64,000 nt of DNA from positions 47,383-111,382 of the forward strand of contig JAJXWH010000013.1 of the NCBI GenBank assembly GCA_021781745.1, read 5' to 3'. The stretch comes from Bacillota bacterium. Its GTDB lineage: Bacteria; Bacillota; Clostridia; Clostridiales; Clostridiaceae. Below, one piece after another: positions 1 through 8,638 of this stretch (the first letter of the stretch is position 1; each line of letters starts with the position of its first letter). The translations under genes were made by a program, and so were the position numbers. Under the pieces are notes generated by a model, which saw nothing but the letters and a program-made list of their open reading frames with translations, had not been told where the DNA came from and searched no databases.

Positions 1-738
1 ATTAGTAAGTACTTTTATCAGCATTTTTTCTGCACCTTGAGGGTATTTTGTAGGTAAAGCTACGACTTCAACAGATGTTCCTTTAAATGCCTCTTTCATA
101 ACCTTTACAGCATCTGGCTTATTATCTTCTATCCCTACAAAACCCTTATTAACTCCAAGTACCTTCATAACAATTTTGACACCAGTAACAATACGTTCGG
201 TGTATTCAAGCATCATTCTATAATCTGCTGTTAAATAAGGTTCACATTCAGCTGCATTTAAAATAAAAAAATCAATTTTTTTATCCTTACTTGGGTTAAG
301 TTTAATATGTGTCGGAAATGTCGCACCTCCAAGACCTACTATTCCAGCTTCCTTAATAATGTTTTGTATTTCTTGAATCCCTAGTTTGTCCCATTCCCGT
401 TCAAGTGGAATTCCTTCGACCCATTCATCTAACCCATCACTTTCAATAACAATAGATAAGCATTTCCCCTTGGAAACATGTGGCTTTTCTGATATATCGA
501 TAACTTTTCCTGAAATAGATGCATGTATTGGACTATGCATAAATGCATCACTTTTTCCTATTATTTGGCCCTTCTTAACTTTATCTCCGACTTTTACTAA
601 AGGTGTACAAGGAGCCCCTATATGCTGACTCAATGGGATGACCACCTTATTAGGCAATGGCGGAAATTCAATAGCTTTATCAAAAGTATACTTTTTACTA
701 TCTTTAGGATGAATTCCTCCTAGAAAACTCTTTAACAT
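1..738 (-). CDS. rnfC: RnfC, electron transport complex subunit C (N-terminal part)
   Basis: The reading frame stays open from an ATG at 738 (ribosome site AGGCGAG) to the window edge, so about 246 N-terminal residues are present and the 3' end is cut off. The protein begins MLKSFLGGIHP and carries the RnfC signatures GLGGATFPTHIKL and NAAECEPYLT. The early region around GAPCTPLVKVGDKVKKGQ resembles a biotinyl/lipoyl-like barrel. The 4Fe-4S ferredoxin-like part would lie beyond the edge. RnfC is the peripheral flavin/Fe-S subunit of the membrane Rnf complex, which couples ferredoxin:NAD oxidoreduction to ion pumping. The rest of an rnf operon is expected to the left; that is inference. Confidence 0.93.
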   Translation of the reverse strand, partial: MLKSFLGGIHPKDSKKYTFDKAIEFPPLPNKVVIPLSQHIGAPCTPLVKVGDKVKKGQIIGKSDAFMHSPIHASISGKVIDISEKPHVSKGKCLSIVIESDGLDEWVEGIPLEREWDKLGIQEIQNIIKEAGIVGLGGATFPTHIKLNPSKDKKIDFFILNAAECEPYLTADYRMMLEYTERIVTGVKIVMKVLGVNKGFVGIEDNKPDAVKVMKEAFKGTSVEVVALPTKYPQGAEKMLIKVLTN

Positions 739-817
739 TAACACTCGCCTCACAAACCAATTTAAAAATCAATTACTTATATCATGTTTAAAAACTAATT
801 AATAATAACATCACAAA

Positions 818-1228
818 TTATAAAATCTTAATGATTATCGGTTGTGATTTACCACTTTCTTCAGTAACTTTATCGAATTTCTTTACTAGTATAAATGATA
901 CAATTGCAGCTGCTATACCTCCTATTACCCTGCTCCTAATTATGCCCTGCCCAATGTATTCTCCTAAAAATCCTCCAAGTATTGCTCCAACAAATATAAT
1001 AATTAGCGGTAAAATAAAAACAATAAAGGCAGCCCGTAAAACATTAGCCTCCTTTACCTCAAAAACTACCCTTTGCCCAGGTTTTGCTCCTATTTGATTA
1101 TTTGCAGTTATAATAATACTCTCATTACCGGGGCATGCACCGCAATTTTTACAATCACTGTGTCTGCCTACTCTAATTTTTGCAACATCATCAATCACCT
1201 CAATTATAAAACCTTGTTCAGTTTTCAT
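818..1228 (-). CDS. rseC: RseC/MucC-family membrane protein
   Basis: A 136-residue protein. The N-terminal soluble part carries a Cys cluster (CKNCGAC, about residues 26-32) and is followed by two predicted membrane segments (about 67-89 and 101-115), the layout of the RseC/MucC family. The ATG at 1228 is preferred over the one at 1237 because AGGAG lies 10 bases before it but touches the earlier one. It sits 79 bases upstream of rnfC on the same strand. In clostridia an RseC-like gene commonly heads the rnf operon, so a role in Rnf assembly or Fe-S/redox maintenance is likely, though inferred from neighbours. Confidence 0.85.
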   Translation of the reverse strand: MKTEQGFIIEVIDDVAKIRVGRHSDCKNCGACPGNESIIITANNQIGAKPGQRVVFEVKEANVLRAAFIVFILPLIIIFVGAILGGFLGEYIGQGIIRSRVIGGIAAAIVSFILVKKFDKVTEESGKSQPIIIKIL

Positions 1229-1490
1229 TTTTATCATACTCCTTAGAATTGCTTTGACTTATCAAATTCCTTTTTATTTTTGTAATATATTATATTAATT
1301 GTAATGTTTTGGTATTACGGTTTTATTATAATCCTTTGATTTATTATTTTAAAGGGCAAACTTTGTAATATTTTTCCCATATAAAATCCTTTTTCCACAA
1401 TACATACTTTATATATACTCTATAATTTTCTAGTGCTATAATATTAATGTAAAAAAATATTATTTTCGAAACATTTGGGGGACTTTATAA

Positions 1491-2660
1491 ATGAATATAA
1501 AATTTTCTAATAACCTAAACTATTTTCAAACTGGTATTTTTAATGTACTAGATGAAAAAAAAGCCGAACTTATTGCTAGTGGCAGAAAAGTATTCAATTT
1601 ATCTGTTGGAACACCTGACTTTGAACCTGATAAACATGTAATGGATTCATTAATTGATGCTTCAAAAAACGCTGATAATTGGAAATATTCTTTAGGTGAT
1701 TTACCGGAACTTATAGATGCTATTTGCACATATTATAAAAAAAGATTTAATGTAGAAATTAAAGCACATGAAGTTATGTCTATTTATGGATCTCAAGAAG
1801 GCTTATCTCATATTGGACTTGCATTATGCAATAATGAAGATATTGTTCTAGTTCCTAATCCAGGATATCCCATTTTTGAAATTGGGCCTTATCTTTCTGG
1901 AGCAGAAATAGCATATTATTCTCTTTTACCAGAAAATAATTATTTACCAGATTTAAACTCAATCTCAGAAGATATATTACATAAAGCTAAATTTATGGTG
2001 GTTTCTTATCCATTAAATCCTGTTTGTGCATGTGCAACTCCTGAGTTTTATGGTGAATTAATTTCCTTTGCTAAAAAATATAATATTATAATAATCCATG
2101 ATAATGCTTATTCAGATATTGTATATGATGGAAAAATAGGTGGTTCATTTTTAGCACATGAAGGTGCTAAAGACGTTGGAGTTGAATTTTATTCTTTATC
2201 TAAATCCTTTAATATAACTGGTTCAAGAATATCTTTTGTAATAGGTAATTCTGAAATTATAAAGCATTTTAAAATGCTTCGTTCACAAATTGATTATGGC
2301 ATTTTCTTACCTATTCAATATGCTGCTATTGCAGCCTTAACTGGACCACAAGACAGTGTTATAAATCACTGCAGAGAATATGAGGAAAGAAGAAATGCTT
2401 TATGCAGAGGTCTTACAAGTATAGGCTGGAATGTGCCTGACAGTCAAGGTACTATGTTTGCATGGGCTCCTATTCCACCTAACTTTTCAAACTCTTATGA
2501 ATTTTGTATGACTCTTATGAAAAAGACAGGAGTAATTTGTACTCCTGGAAGTGCTTTTGGAACTCTTGGTGAAGGTTACGTAAGATTTGCTTTAGTATTG
2601 CCAGTTTCTGAAATTAATGAAGCAATAAAAGCAATAAAGGAAAGCGAAATATTATCATAG
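1491..2660 (+). CDS. Class I/II PLP-dependent aminotransferase
   Basis: A 389-residue fold-type I aminotransferase. Visible motifs are the PLP-binding Asp in HDNAYSD (D204), the Schiff-base lysine in SLSKSFNITGSR (K238), the phosphate-binding Arg (R246) and the substrate-carboxylate Arg in GYVRFAL (R365). The usual NNPTG loop reads PLNPVCACA, keeping Asn-Pro but losing Thr-Gly. Overall it resembles the LL-diaminopimelate/MalY-PatA-type aminotransferases; the substrate cannot be read from sequence. The start follows a GGGGGA ribosome site. It is a single-gene unit, and 20 bases after its stop begins a 223-bp inverted-repeat element. Confidence 0.9.
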   Translation: MNIKFSNNLNYFQTGIFNVLDEKKAELIASGRKVFNLSVGTPDFEPDKHVMDSLIDASKNADNWKYSLGDLPELIDAICTYYKKRFNVEIKAHEVMSIYGSQEGLSHIGLALCNNEDIVLVPNPGYPIFEIGPYLSGAEIAYYSLLPENNYLPDLNSISEDILHKAKFMVVSYPLNPVCACATPEFYGELISFAKKYNIIIIHDNAYSDIVYDGKIGGSFLAHEGAKDVGVEFYSLSKSFNITGSRISFVIGNSEIIKHFKMLRSQIDYGIFLPIQYAAIAALTGPQDSVINHCREYEERRNALCRGLTSIGWNVPDSQGTMFAWAPIPPNFSNSYEFCMTLMKKTGVICTPGSAFGTLGEGYVRFALVLPVSEINEAIKAIKESEILS

Positions 2661-2680
2661 ATAACAACATTCAAACTCTA

Positions 2681-2903
2681 CTTATGTGGTAACTTACCGA
2701 AATCATAAATATTTTTGTTACGAAAACTATGAAAATATCGCTGAAGGCTCTAAGTTGCAAGTTGCACTCACTTTAGCATGCTCCCGCTTTCAGCGTGACA
2801 AGCTAAAGTGAGACAACCTACAACTAAGAGCCTTTAACAGCTCATTTTCAAATGTTTTCTACACAAAAATATTTATGATTTCTGGTGAAGATATCCACAT
2901 AAG
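2681..2903 (+). repeat. Long imperfect palindrome, element A (possible structured RNA)
   Basis: A 223-bp inverted repeat starting 20 bases after the aminotransferase stop. Outer arms: CTTATGTGG (2681-2689) with CCACATAAG (2895-2903). Next is a perfect 20-bp arm at 2699-2718 pairing with 2863-2882. Inner stem: GGCTCTAAGTTG (2746-2757) with CAACTAAGAGCC (2821-2832), one mismatch. Tip: CTCACTTTAGC (2767-2777) with GCTAAAGTGAG (2802-2812). Between outer and inner stems lie ACTATGAAAATATCGCTG and CAGCTCATTTTCAAATG, which recur in the element at 32111-32342 although both stems differ there. No protein is encoded. It may be a 3'-UTR RNA, a terminator-like structure or a MITE-like element. Confidence 0.75.
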
Positions 2904-3083
2904 GATTTAGTAAATATGTAAGTATGTTCATATAATTTATTACTTGTAACTTAAGTAATAAATAAACCCCAATCATATTTAAATCAAAAATACCGTAAGT
3001 TATTTTATTTTTTTGGAATACTATTAAGGTACTTAAGCAAATTAGTTAAAAAACTAAAGTTTACTTAGATAGGAGTGGTTATT

Positions 3084-3362
3084 TTGGCTAACTTAAAGGA
3101 AGGTAATCATAAATTTTACTTAGGAGATAACGAAGAAAATATGAAAGCTGTGGTCACTTATGTTGATGGTGAAAAAAATACAATTGTCCTCAATCATACA
3201 TATGTATCTAAAGAATTAAGAGGTCAAAATATTGGTGCACAGTTAGTAAAAAGAGTAGTAGATTTTGCACGTGAAAATAATAAAAAGGTAATACCTCAGT
3301 GCTGGTTTGCTGAAGATGAATTTAACGCTCATAAAGAATACCAGGATGTACTATATAAATAA
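3084..3362 (+). CDS. Small GNAT-type N-acetyltransferase (YjdJ/NATD1-like)
   Basis: A 92-residue single-domain protein with the acetyl-CoA loop signature VSKELRGQNIGAQLVKR, matching the short GNAT subfamily (Acetyltransf_CG, YjdJ type), normally 90-100 residues. The start is set at TTG 3084, eight bases after AGGAG (3071-3075). An in-frame GTG at 3075 lies inside that ribosome site and is unlikely. It is expressed alone, with a terminator just downstream. The acceptor substrate is unknown; members of this subfamily are mostly uncharacterised. Confidence 0.87.
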   Translation: MANLKEGNHKFYLGDNEENMKAVVTYVDGEKNTIVLNHTYVSKELRGQNIGAQLVKRVVDFARENNKKVIPQCWFAEDEFNAHKEYQDVLYK

Positions 3363-3379
3363 TACATGAAATCATTGAA

Positions 3380-3409
3380 AACCTCTGTTTAAATGCAGAG
3401 GCTTTTTTA
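3380..3409 (+). terminator. Intrinsic terminator after the GNAT gene
   Basis: Stem CCTCTG/CAGAGG (3382-3387 with 3396-3401) with an A/T loop, followed by TTTTTT. It lies 20 bases after the GNAT stop. Confidence 0.85.
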
Positions 3410-3530
3410 TTAATGAAGGAGGTCTCTAATAAAAAATTTTATATTTCTGATTAAAATGCATTTTATAAAGTATAAAATAAAAGTTTAATCAAATACTATT
3501 ATAGAATTATTAATTAAAGGAGTGGTTTTT

Positions 3531-3692
3531 ATGTCATGCAATAAAAGTATAGGTTGTACAGTGAAACCTTGTAAATGGCACAATAAAGAAGATAATTATT
3601 GTACATTAGACAAAATTAATGTAGGAACTCACGAATCAAATCCTAAACAAAAGGAATGTACTGATTGTAATTCTTTTGAGTTAGGTTTGTAA
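3531..3692 (+). CDS. DUF1540-type small Cys-rich protein
   Basis: A 53-residue protein starting MSCNKSIGCTVKPCKWHN with later Cys in NYCTLDKI and KECTDCNSFEL, the spacing of a DUF1540 domain (C-x5-C-x4-C-x8-C and a CxxC near the end). AAGGAG lies nine bases before the ATG at 3531. The function of DUF1540 is not established; the cysteines suggest a metal site. It is monocistronic, with a strong terminator directly after it. Confidence 0.82.
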   Translation: MSCNKSIGCTVKPCKWHNKEDNYCTLDKINVGTHESNPKQKECTDCNSFELGL

Positions 3693-3704
3693 ATATTTAA
3701 TCGA

Positions 3705-3746
3705 TAAAAAAAGCAGTAGTTGGTTTGCTCCTAACTACTGCTTTTA
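3705..3746 (+). terminator. Intrinsic terminator after the DUF1540 gene
   Basis: A perfect 10-bp stem AGCAGTAGTT / AACTACTGCT (3712-3721 with 3733-3742), A-run before and TTTT after, so it may work both ways. Confidence 0.85.
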
Positions 3747-3798
3747 AACACTGTATTTAACATCATTATTTTTTAAATTATCTCCTTCAATACTAGAA

Positions 3799-3915
3799 TT
3801 ATAACACTCTATATAAATGCATTGGCTTATCAACTCCTAACAAATTTGGTTTAGTAATTATTCTTCCCTCTTTGTATCTTCCATTACTTCCAAAAGTTAT
3901 GGATAAAATATACTG
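3799..3915 (-). pseudogene. Possible C-terminal gene remnant
   Basis: On the minus strand an open stretch of about 39 codons ends ...GVDKPMHLYRVL-stop and contains GSNGRYKEGRIITKPN. It reads like genuine protein, but it has no ribosome site or plausible start and is flanked by terminators. I do not recognise the family. It may be the 3' tail of a deleted gene, or chance. Confidence 0.2.
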
Positions 3916-3926
3916 ATAAATAAAAT

Positions 3927-3967
3927 AAAGGGTACAAGCAATATCTCTATTGTTTACTACCCTTTAA
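3927..3967 (-). terminator. Intrinsic terminator for the small gene at 3974-4144
   Basis: On the minus strand AAAGGGTA pairs with TACCCTTT around an inner AACAATA/TATTGCTT-type stem, followed by ATTTTATTT. It starts a few bases after the stop codon at 3974. Confidence 0.7.
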
Positions 3968-3973
3968 AAATAA

Positions 3974-4144
3974 TTATTGAGCTTGTAAGAATTCCTCATA
4001 AGTTTCTATTTTATCCTCTCTATTGGTCTTCTTTAACCAACTATTATACTTTTGAATAACTTCTTCTATTGTCTTTAAATTCAACTTAGTATTCTTTTCT
4101 CTCTTCATCTTTATGTACATATTAACTTTAATTATATTACCCAA
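3974..4144 (-). CDS. Small basic hypothetical protein
   Basis: A 56-residue frame starting at TTG 4144, eight bases after GGAG; the first ATG would be at 4120 and has no ribosome site. The product is Lys/Asn-rich and likely helical (KMKREKNTKL, then IEEVIQKYNSWLKK) and ends EEFLQAQ. No family is recognised. The good ribosome site and a terminator directly downstream argue that it is real. It is the last gene before the argF region on this strand. Confidence 0.55.
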   Translation of the reverse strand: MGNIIKVNMYIKMKREKNTKLNLKTIEEVIQKYNSWLKKTNREDKIETYEEFLQAQ

Positions 4145-4230
4145 TTTATATTACTCCTTTTAAAATGATATAATTAAAATTTGTACTTTAATTAACATGC
4201 AAAAAATCTAATTCAATCCTTAATTTTTTA

Positions 4231-4488
4231 CTATATTCCTTCTATAGCTAACAATCTTGGATTATTTCCTTCTTGAATTTTAATATATACTTTTGCCATT
4301 TTCATTTGTAAATCTTTAATTATTGTTTTCACTTTACATATAAAATAGTAGTCATCTGTTCCTTTAATTACTACTGCTATAGGATTAAACTTCCAACCTT
4401 TTATTCCATCCAAAGCTATTCTTAATATTTGTTTATCCTCTACTGTAATTGTATTTCTTATTTCTAATTCTTCAATTTCTTTTATCAT
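4231..4488 (-). CDS. Hypothetical protein, 85 residues
   Basis: Starts MIKEIEELEIRNTI with AGGAG eight bases upstream of the ATG at 4488. It has no signal peptide, membrane segment or Cys. It appears to be a compact alpha/beta protein with alternating hydrophobic strands (NPIAVVIKG, YYFICKVKTII). I do not recognise the family. It may be cotranscribed with the 56-residue gene 86 bases downstream. Confidence 0.6.
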   Translation of the reverse strand: MIKEIEELEIRNTITVEDKQILRIALDGIKGWKFNPIAVVIKGTDDYYFICKVKTIIKDLQMKMAKVYIKIQEGNNPRLLAIEGI

Positions 4489-4776
4489 AATATCAGCTCC
4501 TCTATATACTATATTAATATTGTTTTTTGTCAGTTCATTGTCAGGTATGTTAATGTTTTCTTAATATATTATTACAAAAAAATAAAGTGTATAGGCATAC
4601 TAATTTTTTTTGATTAATTTGTAGTCTCTCCTTAATATTTTATATAAGATAAAAGGGCTCCGGTAATAAATAGGTTCATACTTTTATTCGGTAACCTAAA
4701 TACTTTCCGCAGCCATTAATTATTTAATCCTTTCCACTATTATAAGTGAGGTTCTTCAATATTTAATTTTTTAAAT

Positions 4777-5772
4777 CTACGCTCCAATTGTAGCCAACAT
4801 TATTGCTTTAATTGAATGCATTCTATTTTCAGCCTCATCAAATACTACTGATTGTTTACCTTCAAATACTTCATCTGTAACTTCTAAAGCAGTTAATCCA
4901 AATTTTTCTCCAACTTCTTTTCCTACTTTTGTTTTTAAATCATGGTAAGCAGGTAAACAATGCATAAAGATTGCTTGTTCATTTGCATTGTACATAACTT
5001 CCTTATTAACTTGATATGGAAGTAATAGCTTTAACCTACTTTCCCAAACTTCATCTGGTTCTCCCATAGATACCCATACATCTGTATAAATTACATCTGC
5101 ATTTTTAGTGCCTTCTTTAACATCTTCTGTTAATGTAAGTTTAGCTCCACTTTCTTTTGCAATTTCTCTGCATTTTTCTACTAAATCTTCAGCTGGGAAT
5201 AATTCTTTAGGTGCACAAGCAGTAAAATTAAGTCCCATTTTTGCACATGCAACCATTAATGAATTTCCCATATTATTTCTTGCATCACCCATGTAAACAA
5301 AGTTAACACCCTTTAGTTTTCCTAATTTTTCTTCGATTGTTAAAAGGTCTGCAATCATTTGAGTTGGATGAAATTCATCAGTTAATCCATTCCAAACAGG
5401 AACTCCAGCATATTTAGCTAATTCTTCAACTATTTCTTGACTAAAACCTCTATATTCTATTCCATCATACATTCTTCCAAGTACTCTTGCAGTATCTGCA
5501 ATACTTTCTTTTTTACCCATTTGAGATCCTGCAGAATCTAAATATGTAACGCCCATTCCCAAATCTCTTCCTGCCACTTCAAATGAACATCTAGTTCTAG
5601 TTGATGTTTTTTCAAATAATAAGACTATATTCTTACCTCTTAATCTATCGTGTAAAATTCCTGTTCTTTTTAAAGTTTTTAATTCCTTTGACAAATCTAA
5701 TAAATATCTAATTTCTTGTGGTGTAAAATCTAATAACTTTAAAAAACTTCTTCCCCTTAAATTAACTGCCAT
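4777..5772 (-). CDS. argF: Ornithine carbamoyltransferase
   Basis: A 331-residue protein with all hallmark motifs: the carbamoyl-phosphate loop STRT (57-60), HPTQ (135-138), the ornithine loop SMG (235-237) and HCLP (271-274). It converts ornithine and carbamoyl phosphate to citrulline in arginine synthesis, as a cytosolic trimer. A catabolic (arcB) role is possible because the enzymes are alike, but arginine-repressor-type boxes over its promoter and no arcA/arcC nearby favour the biosynthetic gene. GGAG precedes the ATG. It stands alone, with a 155-200 base leader. Confidence 0.95.
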   Translation of the reverse strand: MAVNLRGRSFLKLLDFTPQEIRYLLDLSKELKTLKRTGILHDRLRGKNIVLLFEKTSTRTRCSFEVAGRDLGMGVTYLDSAGSQMGKKESIADTARVLGRMYDGIEYRGFSQEIVEELAKYAGVPVWNGLTDEFHPTQMIADLLTIEEKLGKLKGVNFVYMGDARNNMGNSLMVACAKMGLNFTACAPKELFPAEDLVEKCREIAKESGAKLTLTEDVKEGTKNADVIYTDVWVSMGEPDEVWESRLKLLLPYQVNKEVMYNANEQAIFMHCLPAYHDLKTKVGKEVGEKFGLTALEVTDEVFEGKQSVVFDEAENRMHSIKAIMLATIGA

Positions 5773-5925
5773 AACTAATCTCCTTTTTTATTAATATTTT
5801 AAAAATTGAATAATTTTATTTTAGATATAGTATTTATTTTTTAGGAACCTAATTATTCAAAAACTTTTATATTAATTCATAATATTAATATTCTTACATT
5901 AAATAACCATTTTAGTAAATGCTTC

Positions 5926-5962
5926 TTGCATAATTATACAACAAACAGTATTATTATACAAC
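5926..5962 (-). promoter_or_regulatory. argF promoter overlapped by two ARG boxes
   Basis: On the minus strand two boxes close to TGNATWWWWATNCA are seen: TGTATAATTATGCA (5928-5941 region) and TGTATAATAATACT (5948-5961 region). They also supply the promoter: TTGTAT (5956-5961), a 17-base spacer, then TATAAT (5933-5938). An ArgR/AhrC hexamer bound here would block RNA polymerase. Family knowledge: ARG boxes usually occur as tandem pairs. Confidence 0.75.
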
Positions 5963-6070
5963 TACTTTTCCTATTCAATTTATTTTAATTCAATTACGAC
6001 TCAAACAAATTTTTTCATTAAATTAATATATTTAGATTATAACAATTTAATATCCTACTGTCTAAATATA
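5963..6070. other. Non-coding remainder of the argF/repeat-protein gap
   Basis: The gap 5773-6189 contains the argF leader, the ARG boxes (5926-5962), then this AT-rich stretch and the terminator at 6075-6118. No gene, and no structure beyond these, was found. Confidence 0.5.
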
Positions 6071-6074
6071 AAAT

Positions 6075-6118
6075 CAAAAAGACCAGCTACTTGTACTTGT
6101 ACTTGTAACCAGTCTTTT
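6075..6118 (-). terminator. Intrinsic terminator after the eight-repeat secreted protein
   Basis: On the minus strand AAAAGACTGGTTAC pairs with GTAGCTGGTCTTTTT. The loop is a short ACAAGT tandem repeat. A T-rich tract follows. Confidence 0.8.
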
Positions 6119-6189
6119 CTGTTTATTACTTAAATTTATTATTAGCACTATGTTTTTTTAGATTGTAAGTAATTCATTTATATATGGCT

Positions 6190-7185
6190 CTATTTTGATG
6201 GAGTAAAAACCCCTAATACAGCAGTTTCTTGATCTGCTGTTATAGTTCCTGCTGTTACTAAAGCATCAAGTTTAGTTTTTAAGAAATTCTTATGTTCGCC
6301 ATCTTTACCACCTTGAGGTTTTAATGCATTCTCTATTGCTGTTTCCTTGTCTGATGTTATAGTTCCTGCTGTTACTAAACTATCTAAAACTGTTTTAAAA
6401 TCTCCTTTTGCATTTGTAAGAGCATTTTCTATTGCTGTTTGTTCATCTGCTGTTATTGTTCCTGCTGTTACTAGATCTGCAAGTTTAGTTTTGAACATAT
6501 CTTTATGAGCTCCACCTTGTGGCTTTAGTGCATTCTCTATTGCTGTTTCTTTGTCTGCTGTTATAGTCCCTGATGTTACTAAACTATCTAAAACTGTTTT
6601 AAAATCTCCTTTTGCATTTGTAAGCGCATTTTCTATTGCTGTTTGTTCATCTGCAGTTATTGTTCCTGCTGTTACTAGATCTGCAAGTTTAGTTTTGAAC
6701 ATATCTTTATGATCTCCACCTTTAAATCCACCTTGTGGCTTTAATGCATTCTCTATTGCTGTTTCTTTGTCTGCTGTTATTGTCCCTGCTGTTACTAAAC
6801 TATCTAAAACTGTTTTAAAATTTCCTTTTGTATTTGCAAGCGCATTTTCTATTGCTGCTTGTTCATCTGCGGTTATTGTTCCTGCTATTACTAAGTCTGC
6901 AAGTTTAGTTTTGAACATGTCTTTATGATCTCCAGCTTTAAATCCACCTTGTGGAGTAAGGGCTGTTTTTATAGCTGTTTCTTGATCTGCTGTTAATGTC
7001 CCTGCTGTTACTAAAGCATCAAGTTTAGTTTGAAATCCATTATTTCTTCCTTGATGCTGAACTGCTGAAGTACTACTTGTTGCACTAGTAGAATCAGCTG
7101 CAAATACTCCTGTGCTTGCCCCAGCCATCAAACTTGCCAATATAATCCCTGTCATTACTTTGCTTTTAATACTTTTAGTTTTCAT
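6190..7185 (-). CDS. Secreted protein with eight internal TAGTITAD repeats
   Basis: 331 residues. A signal peptide (about 1-29, ending GVFA) is followed by eight helical repeats of 32-40 residues, each F-x-T-x-L-x-x-LVTAGTITAD-x(2-3)-TAIENAL. Two repeat types alternate: one ends in KPQGG plus a GDHKDM-like linker, the other in NAKGD. The unit resembles the short helix-turn-helix of DUF2680/YckD-type exported proteins, where GxLTxxQA motifs are common; that match is tentative. The repeats are also near-identical in DNA, so unit number may vary between strains. Divergent from the YibE/F genes. Confidence 0.8.
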   Translation of the reverse strand: MKTKSIKSKVMTGIILASLMAGASTGVFAADSTSATSSTSAVQHQGRNNGFQTKLDALVTAGTLTADQETAIKTALTPQGGFKAGDHKDMFKTKLADLVIAGTITADEQAAIENALANTKGNFKTVLDSLVTAGTITADKETAIENALKPQGGFKGGDHKDMFKTKLADLVTAGTITADEQTAIENALTNAKGDFKTVLDSLVTSGTITADKETAIENALKPQGGAHKDMFKTKLADLVTAGTITADEQTAIENALTNAKGDFKTVLDSLVTAGTITSDKETAIENALKPQGGKDGEHKNFLKTKLDALVTAGTITADQETAVLGVFTPSK

Positions 7186-7473
7186 TTAAATTACTTCCTT
7201 CCTAATTTTTATTTGTCAATAATTTTGTTTTTTTACTTTTTACTTGTCTTAATTATAAGTAAGTAATATTACAGTTTTGTCACAAAATCTAGACAATATT
7301 GTTACAATTATAAAGAATTCATTTTTATGCCAATTAGTCCATTTACTATATGTTGGAACTTGTTTACCCAAATTATTGCTTTAATTAATTTATCAGAGTA
7401 TAATAATTAGAATGTAAATCAAACCTTTTTTATGATAAACATAATAATATGCAAACGAGGAGTCTAAAGTATA
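7186..7473. other. Divergent promoter region between the secreted-repeat protein and yibE
   Basis: A 288-bp non-coding region separating divergently read genes. GAGGAG precedes the ATG at 7474. The motif TTTTGTCACAAAA near 7273 recurs near 10228 upstream of a terminator-bounded gap. No clear operator could be assigned. Confidence 0.4.
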
Positions 7474-8634
7474 ATGGCTAATAACATAATATCTAAAAAT
7501 ATTTCAAAATTTATAAATGTCAAAAAAGGAAAAGTTACTATAATTAATATTTTTATTTTACTTGGACTAATAATTATGTCTCTATTTAGTTTATATTTTG
7601 TGAACAATAACGAAGGTTTATATAGTAAAACAATAGCTAAAGTTATTTCTATAAATGAGGAGGAGACCAAAGAAGAAACTACTAACGGCAAGATTGAACC
7701 TATTAAAACTCAAAAAATTGAAGCTATTATTATGAATGGTAACCATAGGGGCGAGACTATTAATTTCAATAATATAACATCATTTTCTCAGACAAATGAT
7801 TTAGATTTAAAAATTAGCGATGAAGTTTTCATATCTGTTCAAGTCAATGACAAGCAAGAAATAACTTCAGCGAATATACTTGAACTTAAGAGAGATAAAT
7901 ATATTGCATATATAGCAATTATCTTTATTTTTCTAATATTACTTATAGGTGAAAACAAAGGCTTAAAATCTTTAGCCAGTGTGGTTGCTAATATTATTAT
8001 TTTATTTGCAGTAATTGAACTATTTTCAAAGGGTTATAATTTAATGGTACTTTCAATAATAGCCAGCATACTTTTCGTTACCTTTTCCATATTGATTGTT
8101 TCTGGCAAAAATAAAAAAGCTGTTTCTGCCATAGCAGGCACCTTGATAGGAACTTTCATATCAATGCTAATTGCAGGTATAGTTATTAAATTAAATAATT
8201 GGAGTGGAATTCATTTTGAGGAAATGGAATTTCTTACTCATCCTGCCGAAAACATATTTTTTATTGAATTAATGATAGGAACATTAGGAGGAATAATGGA
8301 TATTGCAATTTCTATCTCGTCAGCTATTGAGGAATTGTATGATAAAAATCCTTACATTGAAAAAAAAGTTATTATTAATTCAGCAAGAGAAATAGGACAG
8401 GATATTATGGGTACTATGGCTAATACATTGGTCTTTGCATATCTTAGTGGCAGCATTCCAACCATATTGCTTCTTCTTAGAAATGAAATTCCAATTACTT
8501 ATATAATAAATATTAATCTTTCTTTGGAATTCATGAGAGCTCTTATTGGAAGTATAGGAATAGTCTTAAGTATTCCTATTACAATTTTTACTTCTATTAT
8601 AGTTCTTAAAAATCATAGGATTGGAGAACAGTAA
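7474..8634 (+). CDS. YibE/YibF-family membrane protein
   Basis: 386 residues. An N-terminal membrane segment (about 21-43) and an extracytoplasmic region of about 100 residues are followed by 6-7 membrane helices. The family signature is in the C-terminal half (LMIGTLGGIMDIAISISSAIEELYDKNP, then GQDIMGTMANTLVFAYLSGSIP). YibE/F proteins are a conserved family of unknown transport-like function. The next gene, a shorter paralogue, starts four bases after its stop. Confidence 0.85.
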   Translation: MANNIISKNISKFINVKKGKVTIINIFILLGLIIMSLFSLYFVNNNEGLYSKTIAKVISINEEETKEETTNGKIEPIKTQKIEAIIMNGNHRGETINFNNITSFSQTNDLDLKISDEVFISVQVNDKQEITSANILELKRDKYIAYIAIIFIFLILLIGENKGLKSLASVVANIIILFAVIELFSKGYNLMVLSIIASILFVTFSILIVSGKNKKAVSAIAGTLIGTFISMLIAGIVIKLNNWSGIHFEEMEFLTHPAENIFFIELMIGTLGGIMDIAISISSAIEELYDKNPYIEKKVIINSAREIGQDIMGTMANTLVFAYLSGSIPTILLLLRNEIPITYIININLSLEFMRALIGSIGIVLSIPITIFTSIIVLKNHRIGEQ

Positions 8635-8638
8635 AAGC

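Noticed and set aside
386..628. An 80-residue open frame on the plus strand
   Set aside because: It lies wholly inside rnfC on the opposite strand and has no ribosome site.
2681..2903. CRISPR or insertion sequence
   Set aside because: No repeat-spacer array and no transposase; the structure is one nested palindrome.
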